From Flavobacteriales bacterium (GTDB lineage Bacteria; Bacteroidota; Bacteroidia; Flavobacteriales_D; Sanyastnellaceae), in contig JAPKCA010000003.1 in assembly GCA_028823145.1 (NCBI GenBank), forward strand, positions 1 through 54,545: 54,545 bases of DNA. The letters are read 5' to 3'. Shown piece after piece: positions 10,446 to 21,161 of this stretch. The notes under the pieces were generated by a model, which saw only the letters and a program-made list of their open reading frames with translations, was not told the DNA's origin and did not search any database. Every line of letters begins with the position of its first letter. Position 1 is the stretch's first letter. The position numbers and the translations under genes are program-made.

Positions 10446-13325
10446 ATGCCTTCAACCCCCTCCCCGATTGCCCCTGAATCTGACCCGCACGCGGATTGCA
10501 TTGTGGTTCAAGGAGCTCGCGAGCACAATCTGAAGAATATCGACATCACCATCCCGCGAAATAAATTGGTGGTCTTTACGGGAGTTAGCGGGAGTGGAAA
10601 ATCCAGTTTAGCGTTTGACACCATCTACGCTGAAGGACAACGGCGCTACCTCGAGACCTTTTCGACCTATGCTAGGCAATTCATGGGAGGACTGGAGCGC
10701 CCCGATGTAGATCAAATCACGGGGTTGAGTCCAGTCATCAGCATTGAGCAGAAGACCATCAGCAAAAACCCACGATCCACTGTAGGAACCATTACAGAAT
10801 TGCATGATTTCCTGCGACTAGCCTATGCGCGGGCATCAGACGCTTTTAGCCTCAACACGGGAGAAGCCATGGTCCGGTTTACCGATGATGAAGTCGTTGA
10901 AAAACTACTTGAGGCATTCAATGGTCGAAAAATACTCATCCTCGCACCCGTTGTAAAAGGTCGCAAAGGACACTACCGCGAGTTGTTTGAGCACGTGATG
11001 AAACAAGGTTATGTCCGTGCACGAGTCGATGGTGCATTGGTTGAGCTGGAGCCTGGTTTTCGTGTGGACCGCTACAAAGTCCATGACATCGAAGTGATCA
11101 TAGACCGGTTGGCAGTCTCTCTAGAAGATGAACCCCGCATTTTACGCTCCGTCAGAACCGCCTTAACCATGGGCAAAGGCTCCATGAGCGTTTTGACACA
11201 TGACCATGAACAATTGAAGCACTTCAGTAGAAACCTGATGTGCCCGACTACGGGGTTGGCCTACCCAGACCCCGAACCCAATTTGTTTTCATTCAATTCG
11301 CCCTATGGTGCTTGTCCCCATTGCAATGGATTAGGGGAAGTAGCCGAAGCAGACATGAAGCTTATCGTTCCCGATCCATCAAAGAATATCCACCAAGGAG
11401 GAATCCCACCATTGGGCGATTTGAAAGGGAACCGAACTATGCAAGTTCTTGAGGCTTTGCTCAAGCGAGAAGGCGCATCACTAAAAACCCCGATCATTGA
11501 TTTCGATGAAGCCCTTATGGGACAGGTCCTGTATGGTTCAGAAACCAACGTGACGTTGGAAAACAAAATAGGAATCAAAGCGCCCAGTGTTCGGTGGGAT
11601 GGTGTGATTTCGACCATTGAAAAAGCCGCCGAATCGGGAACGAGCATTCCACTCAAGCGTTGGGCACAACGATTTATGAAAAAATGCACCTGCCCACAGT
11701 GCGGAGGTGCACGTCTTCAAAAAATCAGCCTGCAATTTCAATTGGCCGGAAAAAACATTGCCGAATTGGGGAAAATGGATTTGCGCCATCTAGCCGAGTG
11801 GTTTGAATCCTTGGAACCTCAGCTATCCGAACGGCAAAAATTCATCTTGCGTGAGCCTTTAAAAGAAATCCGGGCGCGGATCAGCTTCTTGGTGGATGTC
11901 GGCTTAGAATATTTGGCATTGGATCGTTCTTCAAGAACCCTCTCGGGCGGAGAAGCCCAGCGAATACGGCTGGCTACTCAAATTGGCAGCAAACTGACGG
12001 AAGTGTTGTACATCTTGGACGAGCCAAGTATCGGCTTGCATCAACGCGACAATGCCCGCCTCATCGAAAGTTTGAAAGCCTTAAGGGATGCTGGAAACTC
12101 CGTCATTGTCGTTGAACACGACGAAGAAATGATGCTCGCAGCGGACCATTTGATTGACATAGGTCCTGGGGCTGGAATCCATGGTGGACAGATCGTCGCT
12201 CAAGGATCGCCGAAAACCCATTTGGATGGAGAAAGTCACACTGCTGCATATCTGTCAAAAAAACGGAGCATCCCCATTCCTGAAAAACGGCGAAAAGGAA
12301 GCAAAAAAGCCATCGTATTAGAAGGTGCGACAGGGCATAATCTCAAATCGGTCAAGCTCCGTATCCCGCTGGGAACATTGACTTGCGTCAGCGGAGTAAG
12401 TGGAAGTGGGAAAAGTAGCTTGGTGAACCAAACCCTGTACCCCGCCTTGCACAATCATTTCTATGAAGAGACGAAAATACCCCTGCCTTATTCCAAACTA
12501 AAAGGGTTGCAACATTTGGACAAAGTGATCTCCATCAACCAAAGTCCGATTGGTCGAACTCCACGCTCAAATCCCGCCACCTATACAGGTATTTTCAATG
12601 AAATACGCGCGCTCTTTACCAAGTTGCCGGAAGCGGCCATCCGAGGCTACAAACCTGGGAGGTTCAGTTTTAACGTAATTGGCGGGCGATGCGAGGAATG
12701 CAAAGGGGCCGGACTGAGGACCATTGAAATGAATTTTTTGCCCGATGTGCATGTCGTTTGCGAAACATGCAAAGGCAAACGGTACAACCGAGAAACACAG
12801 GAAGTCCGGTACCGCGGAAAGTCCATTGCGGATGTCTTGGACATGACAGTCGATGAGGCGGTCGGATTCTTTGAAGCTTTTCCAAAACTCAAGCGAATCA
12901 CCAAGACTTTGCAAGACGTAGGATTGGGATACATCACCTTGGGACAGCAATCGACGACTCTTTCTGGAGGAGAAGCTCAACGTGTAAAATTGGCAACAGA
13001 ATTGGCCCGAGTCAGCACCGGAAGCACCTTGTATTTACTCGATGAACCCACAACAGGCTTGCATTTTCAGGACATCCAAATGCTTCTGGATGTGCTCCAA
13101 AGGCTCGTTGAACAAGGCAATACGGTCTTGGTCATTGAACACAATATCGACGTGCTAAAAGTGGCCGACCACCTCATTGACATCGGTCCTCACGGAGGCG
13201 CTGGAGGAGGAGACATCGTTGCCTTCGGCACCCCAGAAGAAGTCGCCGTTTGCAAAAGCAGTGCTACCGCCCCATTTTTGCAAGCAGCATTGGGCATTTC
13301 GCCTATCTTGACCAACGAACAATGA
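10446..13325 (+). CDS. uvrA: Excinuclease ABC subunit A
   Basis: ABC motifs duplicated (GVSGSGKSSLAFDT, GVSGSGKSSLVNQT), zinc-finger CxxC pairs, LSGGEAQR x2. Confidence 0.98.
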   Translation: MPSTPSPIAPESDPHADCIVVQGAREHNLKNIDITIPRNKLVVFTGVSGSGKSSLAFDTIYAEGQRRYLETFSTYARQFMGGLERPDVDQITGLSPVISIEQKTISKNPRSTVGTITELHDFLRLAYARASDAFSLNTGEAMVRFTDDEVVEKLLEAFNGRKILILAPVVKGRKGHYRELFEHVMKQGYVRARVDGALVELEPGFRVDRYKVHDIEVIIDRLAVSLEDEPRILRSVRTALTMGKGSMSVLTHDHEQLKHFSRNLMCPTTGLAYPDPEPNLFSFNSPYGACPHCNGLGEVAEADMKLIVPDPSKNIHQGGIPPLGDLKGNRTMQVLEALLKREGASLKTPIIDFDEALMGQVLYGSETNVTLENKIGIKAPSVRWDGVISTIEKAAESGTSIPLKRWAQRFMKKCTCPQCGGARLQKISLQFQLAGKNIAELGKMDLRHLAEWFESLEPQLSERQKFILREPLKEIRARISFLVDVGLEYLALDRSSRTLSGGEAQRIRLATQIGSKLTEVLYILDEPSIGLHQRDNARLIESLKALRDAGNSVIVVEHDEEMMLAADHLIDIGPGAGIHGGQIVAQGSPKTHLDGESHTAAYLSKKRSIPIPEKRRKGSKKAIVLEGATGHNLKSVKLRIPLGTLTCVSGVSGSGKSSLVNQTLYPALHNHFYEETKIPLPYSKLKGLQHLDKVISINQSPIGRTPRSNPATYTGIFNEIRALFTKLPEAAIRGYKPGRFSFNVIGGRCEECKGAGLRTIEMNFLPDVHVVCETCKGKRYNRETQEVRYRGKSIADVLDMTVDEAVGFFEAFPKLKRITKTLQDVGLGYITLGQQSTTLSGGEAQRVKLATELARVSTGSTLYLLDEPTTGLHFQDIQMLLDVLQRLVEQGNTVLVIEHNIDVLKVADHLIDIGPHGGAGGGDIVAFGTPEEVAVCKSSATAPFLQAALGISPILTNEQ

Positions 13326-14011
13326 AAAAAGGATACAAGCAAAGGGACTGGAATGAGATCAAGACCGATGACAGTTGGTCCATCTTCAAGATTATGGGGG
13401 AGTTTGTTCAAGGTTTCGACGCCTTGCAGCGGATTGGCCCTTGCATCAGCATTTACGGATCGGCAAGAACCGGTGAGGACACTGAGGTTTACAAACAGTC
13501 CCGCGAAGTTGCTCGCCAATTGAGTGAACGTGGTTACGGTGTCATTACGGGTGGCGGTCCTGGCGTCATGGAAGCGGGCAACCGTGGAGCCCATGATGCC
13601 GGAGGCACTTCCGTGGGGCTCAACATCGAATTGCCCTTTGAACAGCACAACAACCCTTACATCGACGACGACAAGAGCATTGATTTCCATTACTTCTTTG
13701 TTCGGAAAGTCATGTTTGTTAAATACTCCCAAGGGTTTGTGGTCATGCCTGGAGGTTTTGGAACGTTGGATGAGTTATTCGAGGCTTTGACCTTGGTGCA
13801 AACATCCAAAGTGGATCCCGTGCCCATTATTTTGTTTGATTCTTCCTTTTGGTCTGGGTTGGTGGATTGGATGAAAAACACCCTTGCCGCTCGTTACAAA
13901 ACCATCGGTGACAATGACCCCAATCTCTTCCACGTGGTTGACACGCCTGAAGAAGTCGTTCAAGTCGTTGATGAATTCTATGCAAAATCACTGCTTCGTC
14001 CCAATTTTTAA
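13322..14011 (+). CDS. TIGR00730-type Rossmann-fold (LOG family) protein
   Basis: SIYGSARTGED, GYGVITGGGPGVMEAGNRGA, VMPGGFGTLDELFEALTLVQT (PGGxGTxxE). ATGA overlap with uvrA. Confidence 0.93.
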   Translation: MKKGYKQRDWNEIKTDDSWSIFKIMGEFVQGFDALQRIGPCISIYGSARTGEDTEVYKQSREVARQLSERGYGVITGGGPGVMEAGNRGAHDAGGTSVGLNIELPFEQHNNPYIDDDKSIDFHYFFVRKVMFVKYSQGFVVMPGGFGTLDELFEALTLVQTSKVDPVPIILFDSSFWSGLVDWMKNTLAARYKTIGDNDPNLFHVVDTPEEVVQVVDEFYAKSLLRPNF

Positions 14012-14020
14012 TTTTTACAA

Positions 14021-14998
14021 ATGAGATTTTTTACTGCGTCACTCGTTCTTCTTTTTACCCAGGCTTGCTGGGCACAATTTCCTTATGTGGGTAGCGACTT
14101 CACTGCCACCTATGTCGACTTAGACAACCCAACTATCCTAGATATCGAAGCTGGATGGGATGATCCTGAGCTCTCGTTCTCCCTTCCATTTGTATTTTAT
14201 TTAGCAGGAATACCTCTGACCGAACTAAACCTTGGGGGAGTTGGAGAAATGGTCTATGCTTTTGATGAAAATGGGTTGATTTCCGTTTTATGGCCATTGA
14301 ACATAGATGTCATGGATGTGAACTATCAGCTAGAGGAGGAATTCAGCACCATCCGACATCAAGTGGACGGCACCGCACCTGACCGTATTTTCAAAATGGA
14401 ATGGAACAATGTCGGATTGTATGAAGAACTTACTTACCTAGAAACGGCGGACGTTCGAATGAACTACCAAATGTGGCTCTACGAAGCAGACGGTATGATC
14501 GAATTCCGCTTTGGACCTGGATCCTTCGGTGAAGAATGGCTGAATGAATACAACTTGACTTCTGGAATCATTACGGACTTTGACTATAACAGTTATTCAG
14601 GAAATTTGTACACGGCAAGTGGCGACCCTTCAGCCCCTCAATGGTCAGAAAACGATAGCTTTGATTCTTGGTATTATGGAGTTGGATTTTTGAATGGCAC
14701 CCCCGAATCTGGTCAAGGCTACCGCTTTACGCAAGTTTCCACGGACATCGTGAATGCCGATCAAGCGACCGTTGACATGTTCCAGATTTGGCCAAACCCC
14801 AATACAGGATTCTTTTCTGTTGCCAATCAATCAAATGACCGTCAACAAATGCATCTACTAGATGCCCAAGGAAAAACGATCCAATCGTGGGTGATGGCTC
14901 CTGATAGCCAAACACCTGTGGCGTGCGAGGCCTGCAGTCCCGGACTCTATTTCATCCAGAATTCCAACGGCCAATCGCAACGATTGGTCATCCAATAA
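14021..14998 (+). CDS. Secreted protein with T9SS type A sorting domain
   Basis: Signal peptide; C-terminal FQIWPNPNTGFFSV...GLYFIQNSNGQSQRLVIQ. Confidence 0.85.
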   Translation: MRFFTASLVLLFTQACWAQFPYVGSDFTATYVDLDNPTILDIEAGWDDPELSFSLPFVFYLAGIPLTELNLGGVGEMVYAFDENGLISVLWPLNIDVMDVNYQLEEEFSTIRHQVDGTAPDRIFKMEWNNVGLYEELTYLETADVRMNYQMWLYEADGMIEFRFGPGSFGEEWLNEYNLTSGIITDFDYNSYSGNLYTASGDPSAPQWSENDSFDSWYYGVGFLNGTPESGQGYRFTQVSTDIVNADQATVDMFQIWPNPNTGFFSVANQSNDRQQMHLLDAQGKTIQSWVMAPDSQTPVACEACSPGLYFIQNSNGQSQRLVIQ

Positions 14999-15002
14999 GG
15001 AA

Positions 15003-18000
15003 TCAATGCTTCATCACGGGAACGCAACTGCGTTGACCTGACTTAAGCATTTCAACCAAGTAAATACCAGGCGACCAGGATGCAACATCCCAGGTTGTCT
15101 GGTATTTTCCGTTCATAGACTCTGATTGTATCAAACGACCTGCCGCATCCAAAACGCGCAACTCCACTCCTTCTGGACTGATGTGATTCAAACGGATGGT
15201 CAAGATCTCATTGGTTGGATTCGGGAACACCGAGAATTCCCCGGCAAGCAGGTCTTCCTGGATCGAAAGAACGGGCTCAAGCCCAATGGTGAAAACGCCT
15301 TCTTCTGGCAGGTCAACTAGAGCGGACCAGTAAGCTCCATTGTTCTGCAATGGATAGAACGAAGGAATGCTCCCCACTTCAAAATCCTCTCCGTCCTGAA
15401 CAATCACACCAAGGGCGGAGGTCGCAAACAATTCACACACTTCTGCATCCTCAAATTGCATGGTCACTGCTCCCACATCACCTGCGCCTTCAAAAGCCCA
15501 AGTTCGTGCCAAGCGGTCTGACAAAAATGGGTAGGACACTTCCACGGCCAAACCACCCCCATCGTGCCCCCAAAAGAGGTACTCACCATCTTCCAAGTCT
15601 TGCGGGTTACTCACCCGGACAACTCCAGTCCCTTGTGCATCTGAGTGCATATCCCATTCATTTTCGCGACCAATTCCAGCGACATCTTCAGCATAATCTG
15701 CTCTAAAGTAATGTTGAATGTTCCCCATAACCATGTCATAGCGAGCCGCGATGTAATTGGATACAATGGTGCGCTGAGATTCAAACAACCGACGATTGAA
15801 AATGAAATGTTCCGCAATCGCCCCTTCTCCAAATCGCTCATCGTAATCCCATCCATAACGGACCTCAACATTGGCCTCCTCCGCTCGAGCGCCGATGTTG
15901 GACCCGGGGAATGGAATGCGCAGGTCGTTGACAATGGTTTGGAAGTTTTGGTCCCAATCGGATTGATCGTAAATCACCCCATAGAATTGAGGCAAGGATG
16001 CATCCACAATCCAATACGGAGTGGCTTGCGCGTAATTGGACTCATCATCGATGACAACGGCCTGGAATGAACTCTGATTCGCGTATGGATGCAATATGAA
16101 TCCATTGGGCTGCCGTGCGCTCGCGATCCAACCGTGATCATTCCATGCCGTCTCGGCACCTTTGACGACGCTAAATGCCGAAATGCCTTGTTTCATCGGA
16201 ACCACCGGCGCGATGATGCAATCATCCACCCCATCAAACGAAATCGCTGGCCGGCCGTTGATACCATCGGCAATCCATTGAGGATGAGCCGCAGCATCAT
16301 CTTGGTATGCGGAAATAAAATTGCCCGACCATTCATCTCTCCATTCGCTGACCCCCGATTCTTCTGTTGCGGTCTCGCCTTGGTCATTAAACGCACCAAC
16401 ATCCCCACGTAACCAAAGGGTCAATGAACTTTCATCTCCCACTCCGCCTGGCCCCCAAGGACCAAATGCATCGGGAACAGGATGATAAACCAACCTCAAG
16501 GTGTCGGAACCTGAGTTGGGCAAAGCATAGCCCCCTACCTCCAAAGCCACTCCTTCTGGAACGACCAAATCGACTGGTCCAAATTCCATCGGATTGATTG
16601 TAAATGTGAATTGGGCACCTTCAGCTTGCAAATCTGACACCGTTCCATTAATTGCTGAAATGTCAGAGGCAATCAACGATTCCATGGACACATCATCCAA
16701 ATTGCGACGGAACACCAATTGAACCGAAGCAGGACCGTATATCGACGTTTCTCCGCTTGCTTGATTCAAGTACGCGATGGCGGGAAAACCTTGAGTCGCA
16801 CCGTGCACATCCGTTTCCCACATGCCTCTACCATAGGTTCCTGCCCGCAACCGGCTGGGATTCTGACTTCCTGAGCCTTGGTACAATTCCAATTCGGTGA
16901 CCCGCACATTGAGCGGCAAGCCTTCCGAGTAATCAATCCAAACCGAATCCGGATTGGACCAATAGTAGACCCCCATATCCGTGCCTGCATACACACCTCC
17001 CGTTCCTGTCGTATCGCAAACCACGGTATTGACAGAAACGCCGGGTAAATCGCCCTCCAATTCCACCCAACTCATTCCGAGATCCGGTGAATACCAAACC
17101 GAATTATTGAACCCGATGTAGACACTGGAGCTATCACCCATCACCGTCTCAATCGCCAAAACAGGCTGGGCGCTCAGAGGTAAATTAGCGCTCAGATCCA
17201 ACCAACTCACGCTATCCGCTTCCACCAATGCAGAATCACACCGGAAAAGCTTTCGGCTTCCTTCGGTAGCAAACAACGTGTGTTCATTGTGGCGATGGCG
17301 GTGCACAACCCGCATAGATGTCAAATCATTTCCCCCCAGTTCCGAGCTAATTCTTTCCCAAACAATGCTGTCCCGTACTGCGTGCTTGATGTTTCGGCTG
17401 CGCCACACGTTCTTCAATCCAACATACATCGTTTCTGAATCCTCTGGAGAAAGCACAAACGGGGTAGACCATGCTCCCCCCTCGTTGATACCCAATTCTC
17501 CATCCGCGACGATGGTTTGCGATTGAATGCCTGGTCCAGTCCGATAGACTCGGCCATATTGAGAACTCGAAAAGAACCACTCCGGATCGTTGGGGTCGTA
17601 GATGCATTCAAAGCCATCTCCCCCACTTCCGCGCGACCACTGCACACCATTGAATAAATACGTGCCGTTGTCTTGGTAGCCGTTCATGGCATGGGTGCCT
17701 GCGTGTGGACTTTGGCCAATCTTGTAAATCTCACCGGTCACAATTCCATTGCTCATGTCCTGCCATTGCTGGTTGTCTTCGTATCGGTAGACTCCACCAT
17801 CATTGGCCAACCAGATCTCATCCGTGTGTGGGTTGGCAACCAAAGCGTGTTGGTCAACATGCAAATAGCTATCCTGGATATCCAACCAGGTTGCGCCGCC
17901 GTCGTCCGAGCGTTTCATTCGAATGCCTCCGACGTATACCCGATCCACCACAACAGGATCGGCCTCTAAGCACATGTCATACCAAGCTTGTCCGCCTTCT

Positions 18001-19118
18001 TGATCTCCAGAAGCACTCCATGCCATGATGTTCGGGGTGTCACTCATTTCTTCAAAATTCAACCCCGTATCAGTCGATTTGAAAAATGCTCGGAACTCAT
18101 AAGTCCCAGCTGAAAGCACATAAACATGGTCCGGAGCAGCCGGGGAAACGGCAATGCACATCCGAGTACTGGGTTGAATCCCATCATTGATATACTCCCA
18201 ATCATCTCCCCCGTTTTCACTCCTCCAGAAACGTCCTTGTCCTGTGGCATACATGATGTCCGGATTGGTCGGATGAAAGCAAATATCCTTGTAATTCTGC
18301 GTATTCGATGAACACTGTGCCCACGTCGCCCCACCATCGCTTGACCGGTGCACACCGCTGTTGGTCGCCGCATAAATCAAATCTTCGTTTTCTGGATGAA
18401 CCAACAAATCGCCTACCACCAAATTGGCAATTCCTTCATTGACAAATTCCCAGTTAATTCCACCATCGGCGGACCTCATCACTCCCATACCTGGGCTATC
18501 TGAAGCGTCCCGATCACCCGTTCCGATATAAACCACCAGAGGATTGGAGGGTGAAATAGCAATGGAACTAACACCCAAGGTGGGCAATGCATCGGTGTTG
18601 GTTTCCCAATGCGCTCCTCCGTCATACGAACGCCATAAGCCACCTGCGGGCGCCCCTGCAAAAATGACCGCTTCGTCTGTTGGATGGAATGTTATGGCAT
18701 TCATGCGACCTACGCCACGGATGTTTTCGCGGGTGGTGACCTCCGTCAATGTCGGACCACAAACCTGCCAATTGCCATTGGGAGAGCGTCCAGCGTCTCT
18801 TCCTTGCAGAATTCTTCTGTGGGCATTCAAAGTGAACTCTGAACCCAAAGCCACCCCATCATCATCGGTTCGGCCATCCATCAAATGAAGCCACCGTTCC
18901 ACCTGTTTGTATCCCGAACCTTTGGTCCGTTCACGCCCCTCCCACTGCATTTCAAACACCGAACGAATCGCATCTGGGTTCGCATCGCTTTGCTGCATCA
19001 ATACAGACCAGTCAGGATCAGAATTCAATGGTTGTTGGGACAACAATTGCGTGTTGCAAACAGCCATTATTAAAACGAAAAAAAAGACGCGAAATGGGCA
19101 AGGAGGTGACATAAGCAT
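15003..19118 (-). CDS. Large T9SS-secreted protein: BNR/sortilin-like repeats + LamG-like domain + T9SS CTD
   Basis: Repeated SxDGGxxW Asp-box motifs (RSYDGGAHWE, RSADGGINWE, RSSDGGATWA, RSENGGDDWE, RSDDGGATWL), LamG-like segment (SLTLWLRGDVGAFND..), C-terminal FSVFPNPTNEILTIRL... Confidence 0.88.
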   Translation of the reverse strand: MLMSPPCPFRVFFFVLIMAVCNTQLLSQQPLNSDPDWSVLMQQSDANPDAIRSVFEMQWEGRERTKGSGYKQVERWLHLMDGRTDDDGVALGSEFTLNAHRRILQGRDAGRSPNGNWQVCGPTLTEVTTRENIRGVGRMNAITFHPTDEAVIFAGAPAGGLWRSYDGGAHWETNTDALPTLGVSSIAISPSNPLVVYIGTGDRDASDSPGMGVMRSADGGINWEFVNEGIANLVVGDLLVHPENEDLIYAATNSGVHRSSDGGATWAQCSSNTQNYKDICFHPTNPDIMYATGQGRFWRSENGGDDWEYINDGIQPSTRMCIAVSPAAPDHVYVLSAGTYEFRAFFKSTDTGLNFEEMSDTPNIMAWSASGDQEGGQAWYDMCLEADPVVVDRVYVGGIRMKRSDDGGATWLDIQDSYLHVDQHALVANPHTDEIWLANDGGVYRYEDNQQWQDMSNGIVTGEIYKIGQSPHAGTHAMNGYQDNGTYLFNGVQWSRGSGGDGFECIYDPNDPEWFFSSSQYGRVYRTGPGIQSQTIVADGELGINEGGAWSTPFVLSPEDSETMYVGLKNVWRSRNIKHAVRDSIVWERISSELGGNDLTSMRVVHRHRHNEHTLFATEGSRKLFRCDSALVEADSVSWLDLSANLPLSAQPVLAIETVMGDSSSVYIGFNNSVWYSPDLGMSWVELEGDLPGVSVNTVVCDTTGTGGVYAGTDMGVYYWSNPDSVWIDYSEGLPLNVRVTELELYQGSGSQNPSRLRAGTYGRGMWETDVHGATQGFPAIAYLNQASGETSIYGPASVQLVFRRNLDDVSMESLIASDISAINGTVSDLQAEGAQFTFTINPMEFGPVDLVVPEGVALEVGGYALPNSGSDTLRLVYHPVPDAFGPWGPGGVGDESSLTLWLRGDVGAFNDQGETATEESGVSEWRDEWSGNFISAYQDDAAAHPQWIADGINGRPAISFDGVDDCIIAPVVPMKQGISAFSVVKGAETAWNDHGWIASARQPNGFILHPYANQSSFQAVVIDDESNYAQATPYWIVDASLPQFYGVIYDQSDWDQNFQTIVNDLRIPFPGSNIGARAEEANVEVRYGWDYDERFGEGAIAEHFIFNRRLFESQRTIVSNYIAARYDMVMGNIQHYFRADYAEDVAGIGRENEWDMHSDAQGTGVVRVSNPQDLEDGEYLFWGHDGGGLAVEVSYPFLSDRLARTWAFEGAGDVGAVTMQFEDAEVCELFATSALGVIVQDGEDFEVGSIPSFYPLQNNGAYWSALVDLPEEGVFTIGLEPVLSIQEDLLAGEFSVFPNPTNEILTIRLNHISPEGVELRVLDAAGRLIQSESMNGKYQTTWDVASWSPGIYLVEMLKSGQRSCVPVMKH

Positions 19119-19137
19119 GGCAGCAATTTACTGCCTA

Positions 19138-19195
19138 TCCGCCATCCTGACGGAATGCCTCCCTCCGTATGTTGGACAACGGGTCAGAATGGCAG
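19138..19195. promoter_or_regulatory. Inverted-repeat region upstream of htpG
   Basis: GCCATcCTGAC (19141-19151) and GTCAGaATGGC (19185-19195) are 10/11 complementary, with an inner ACGGA...TCCGT repeat. Confidence 0.4.
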
Positions 19196-19262
19196 ACTTT
19201 TGACCTCGATTCACCATTGGCTCGGTCATTGAAACAGCAAGAATCAAATAGAATTCAATCCC

Positions 19263-21161
19263 ATGCAAAAAGGAAAAATCAACGTTCAAACGGAAAATAT
19301 TTTTCCGATCATCAAGAAGTTTCTCTACAGCGATCATGAGATCTTCTTGCGCGAATTGGTGTCCAACGCAGTCGACGCAACACAAAAGCGGCTCACGCTT
19401 GCGAAGCTCGGAGAAATCCCCGCCGTTGACGAAAACACGGCCATCGAAGTCATCATCAATTCAGAGGACAAGACGTTGACCATTCGCGACCGAGGCATTG
19501 GCATGACTGAAGAGGAAGTCAACAAGTATATCAACCAAATTGCCTTTTCGGGAGCAACCGAATTCTTGGACAAATACCAAGGAGAGGATGCCAAGACAGC
19601 CATTATAGGCCATTTCGGGTTGGGTTTCTATTCGGCGTTTATGGTTGCGAAGCAAGTCGATATCAATTCCTGGAGCCAACGGGAAGAATCGACTCCTGTC
19701 CAATGGAATTGTGATGGGTCTCCCGAATACAACTTGGGTGAGACCTCTAAAGACGATCGAGGAACGGACATCGTTTTGCACATTGCAGATGACAGCGAAG
19801 AATTTTTAGAACAAGCCCGCATCGAAGGCATTCTGAATAAATATTGCAAGTTCATGCCGGTGGAAATCATTTTGGGGACCCGCACTATCCAAGAAGATGA
19901 CCCCAAGGGCGAGGAGGATGAAAATGGCAACATCAAGAAGGTCGATGTGACTGTTCCAAATGTCATCAACAAGACTCAGCCGTTATGGGGTCGCCAACCG
20001 AAGAATCTGAAAGATGAGGATTACAAAGAATTCTACAAGGATTTGTATCCCATGAACTTTGAAGATCCCCTTTTTCACATTCACCTCAACGTTGACTTCC
20101 CATTCAACTTAACCGGAATCTTGTATTTCCCGAAGTTGAAAAAAGAAATGGAATTGCGTCGAGACAAAATCCATTTGTACTCCAACCAAGTATTCATCAC
20201 GGACAACGTCGAAAACATCGTCCCTGATTTCCTGACCTTATTGCACGGAGTCATCGACTCTCCAGACATCCCCTTGAACGTGTCTCGGTCTTACTTGCAG
20301 GAAGATGCCAATGTCAAGAAAATTAGCGGACACATTTCCAAGAAAGTCTCGGACAAGTTGGGGTCGATGTTCAAAAAAGACCGCGAAGGATTCCAATCGC
20401 AGTGGGACGATTTGAGAATTTTCATCGAATACGGCATGCTCACGGATGAAAAATTCCTCGATCGCGCTAAGAAATTTTTGCTCTTCAAGGATACCCAAGG
20501 TGATTGCCGTACCTACGATGAGTTGATTGCGGAAGTTGGTGAGACCCAAAAGGACAAGAATGGAAAAATCATCCTTCCATATACCAATGATATCAGTGGA
20601 CAACATGTTTTCATTGCACCGGCAATAGACCGGGGCTACAAGGTATTGGTGATGGAAGGGGCTCTGGCGTCCCACATGGTGCAAAAATTGGAAGAAGCAT
20701 ACCCTGACGTTCAATTCAAGCGAGTTGATTCAGAAGTCATTGACACCTTGATCGAAAAGGAAGAAGAATCCACAAGCGCATTGAATGAGAAGCAAGAGGA
20801 ACAAATCAAGCCAGTCATTGAAGGGGCATTCCCTGGAGATTCATACAAGGTGAAATTTGTCGCCATGTCGCCTACTGCCGCGCCGTTGACCATTACACGA
20901 TCAGAATTCATGCGGCGCATGAAAGAACAGCAAGCTGTTGGCGGAGGTGGATTTCAGATGTTCGGAGCATTGCCAGACAGCTATGACGTTTCGGTCAATG
21001 CCAACCACCCGTTGGTTCAAAAGCTCTTGAGTGAAAAAGACGAAGCGCAACGGAGCAAGATGGCAAAACGTGCAGGAGACCTCGCACGTTTGTCACAAGG
21101 TCTTTTGGAAGGTGAAGAATTGACTTCTTTCATCTCAAATGGCTACGCGGAGCTAGCATGA
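19263..21161 (+). CDS. htpG: Molecular chaperone HtpG (Hsp90)
   Basis: LYSDHEIFLRELVSNAVDA, IRDRGIGMTEEEV, GHFGLGFYSAFMVA. Confidence 0.97.
   Translation: MQKGKINVQTENIFPIIKKFLYSDHEIFLRELVSNAVDATQKRLTLAKLGEIPAVDENTAIEVIINSEDKTLTIRDRGIGMTEEEVNKYINQIAFSGATEFLDKYQGEDAKTAIIGHFGLGFYSAFMVAKQVDINSWSQREESTPVQWNCDGSPEYNLGETSKDDRGTDIVLHIADDSEEFLEQARIEGILNKYCKFMPVEIILGTRTIQEDDPKGEEDENGNIKKVDVTVPNVINKTQPLWGRQPKNLKDEDYKEFYKDLYPMNFEDPLFHIHLNVDFPFNLTGILYFPKLKKEMELRRDKIHLYSNQVFITDNVENIVPDFLTLLHGVIDSPDIPLNVSRSYLQEDANVKKISGHISKKVSDKLGSMFKKDREGFQSQWDDLRIFIEYGMLTDEKFLDRAKKFLLFKDTQGDCRTYDELIAEVGETQKDKNGKIILPYTNDISGQHVFIAPAIDRGYKVLVMEGALASHMVQKLEEAYPDVQFKRVDSEVIDTLIEKEEESTSALNEKQEEQIKPVIEGAFPGDSYKVKFVAMSPTAAPLTITRSEFMRRMKEQQAVGGGGFQMFGALPDSYDVSVNANHPLVQKLLSEKDEAQRSKMAKRAGDLARLSQGLLEGEELTSFISNGYAELA

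Noticed and set aside
12567-12980. Antisense ORFs within uvrA and other long genes (e.g. 9802-10263, 32727-33194, 41000-41392, 53881-54303)
   Set aside because: All lie opposite strongly recognisable CDSs; no independent signal.
19191-19206. Sigma-54-like sequence TGGCAGACTTTTGACC upstream of htpG
   Set aside because: The -24 TGGCA is present but the -12 GC is missing at the correct spacing; kept only as part of the inverted-repeat observation.
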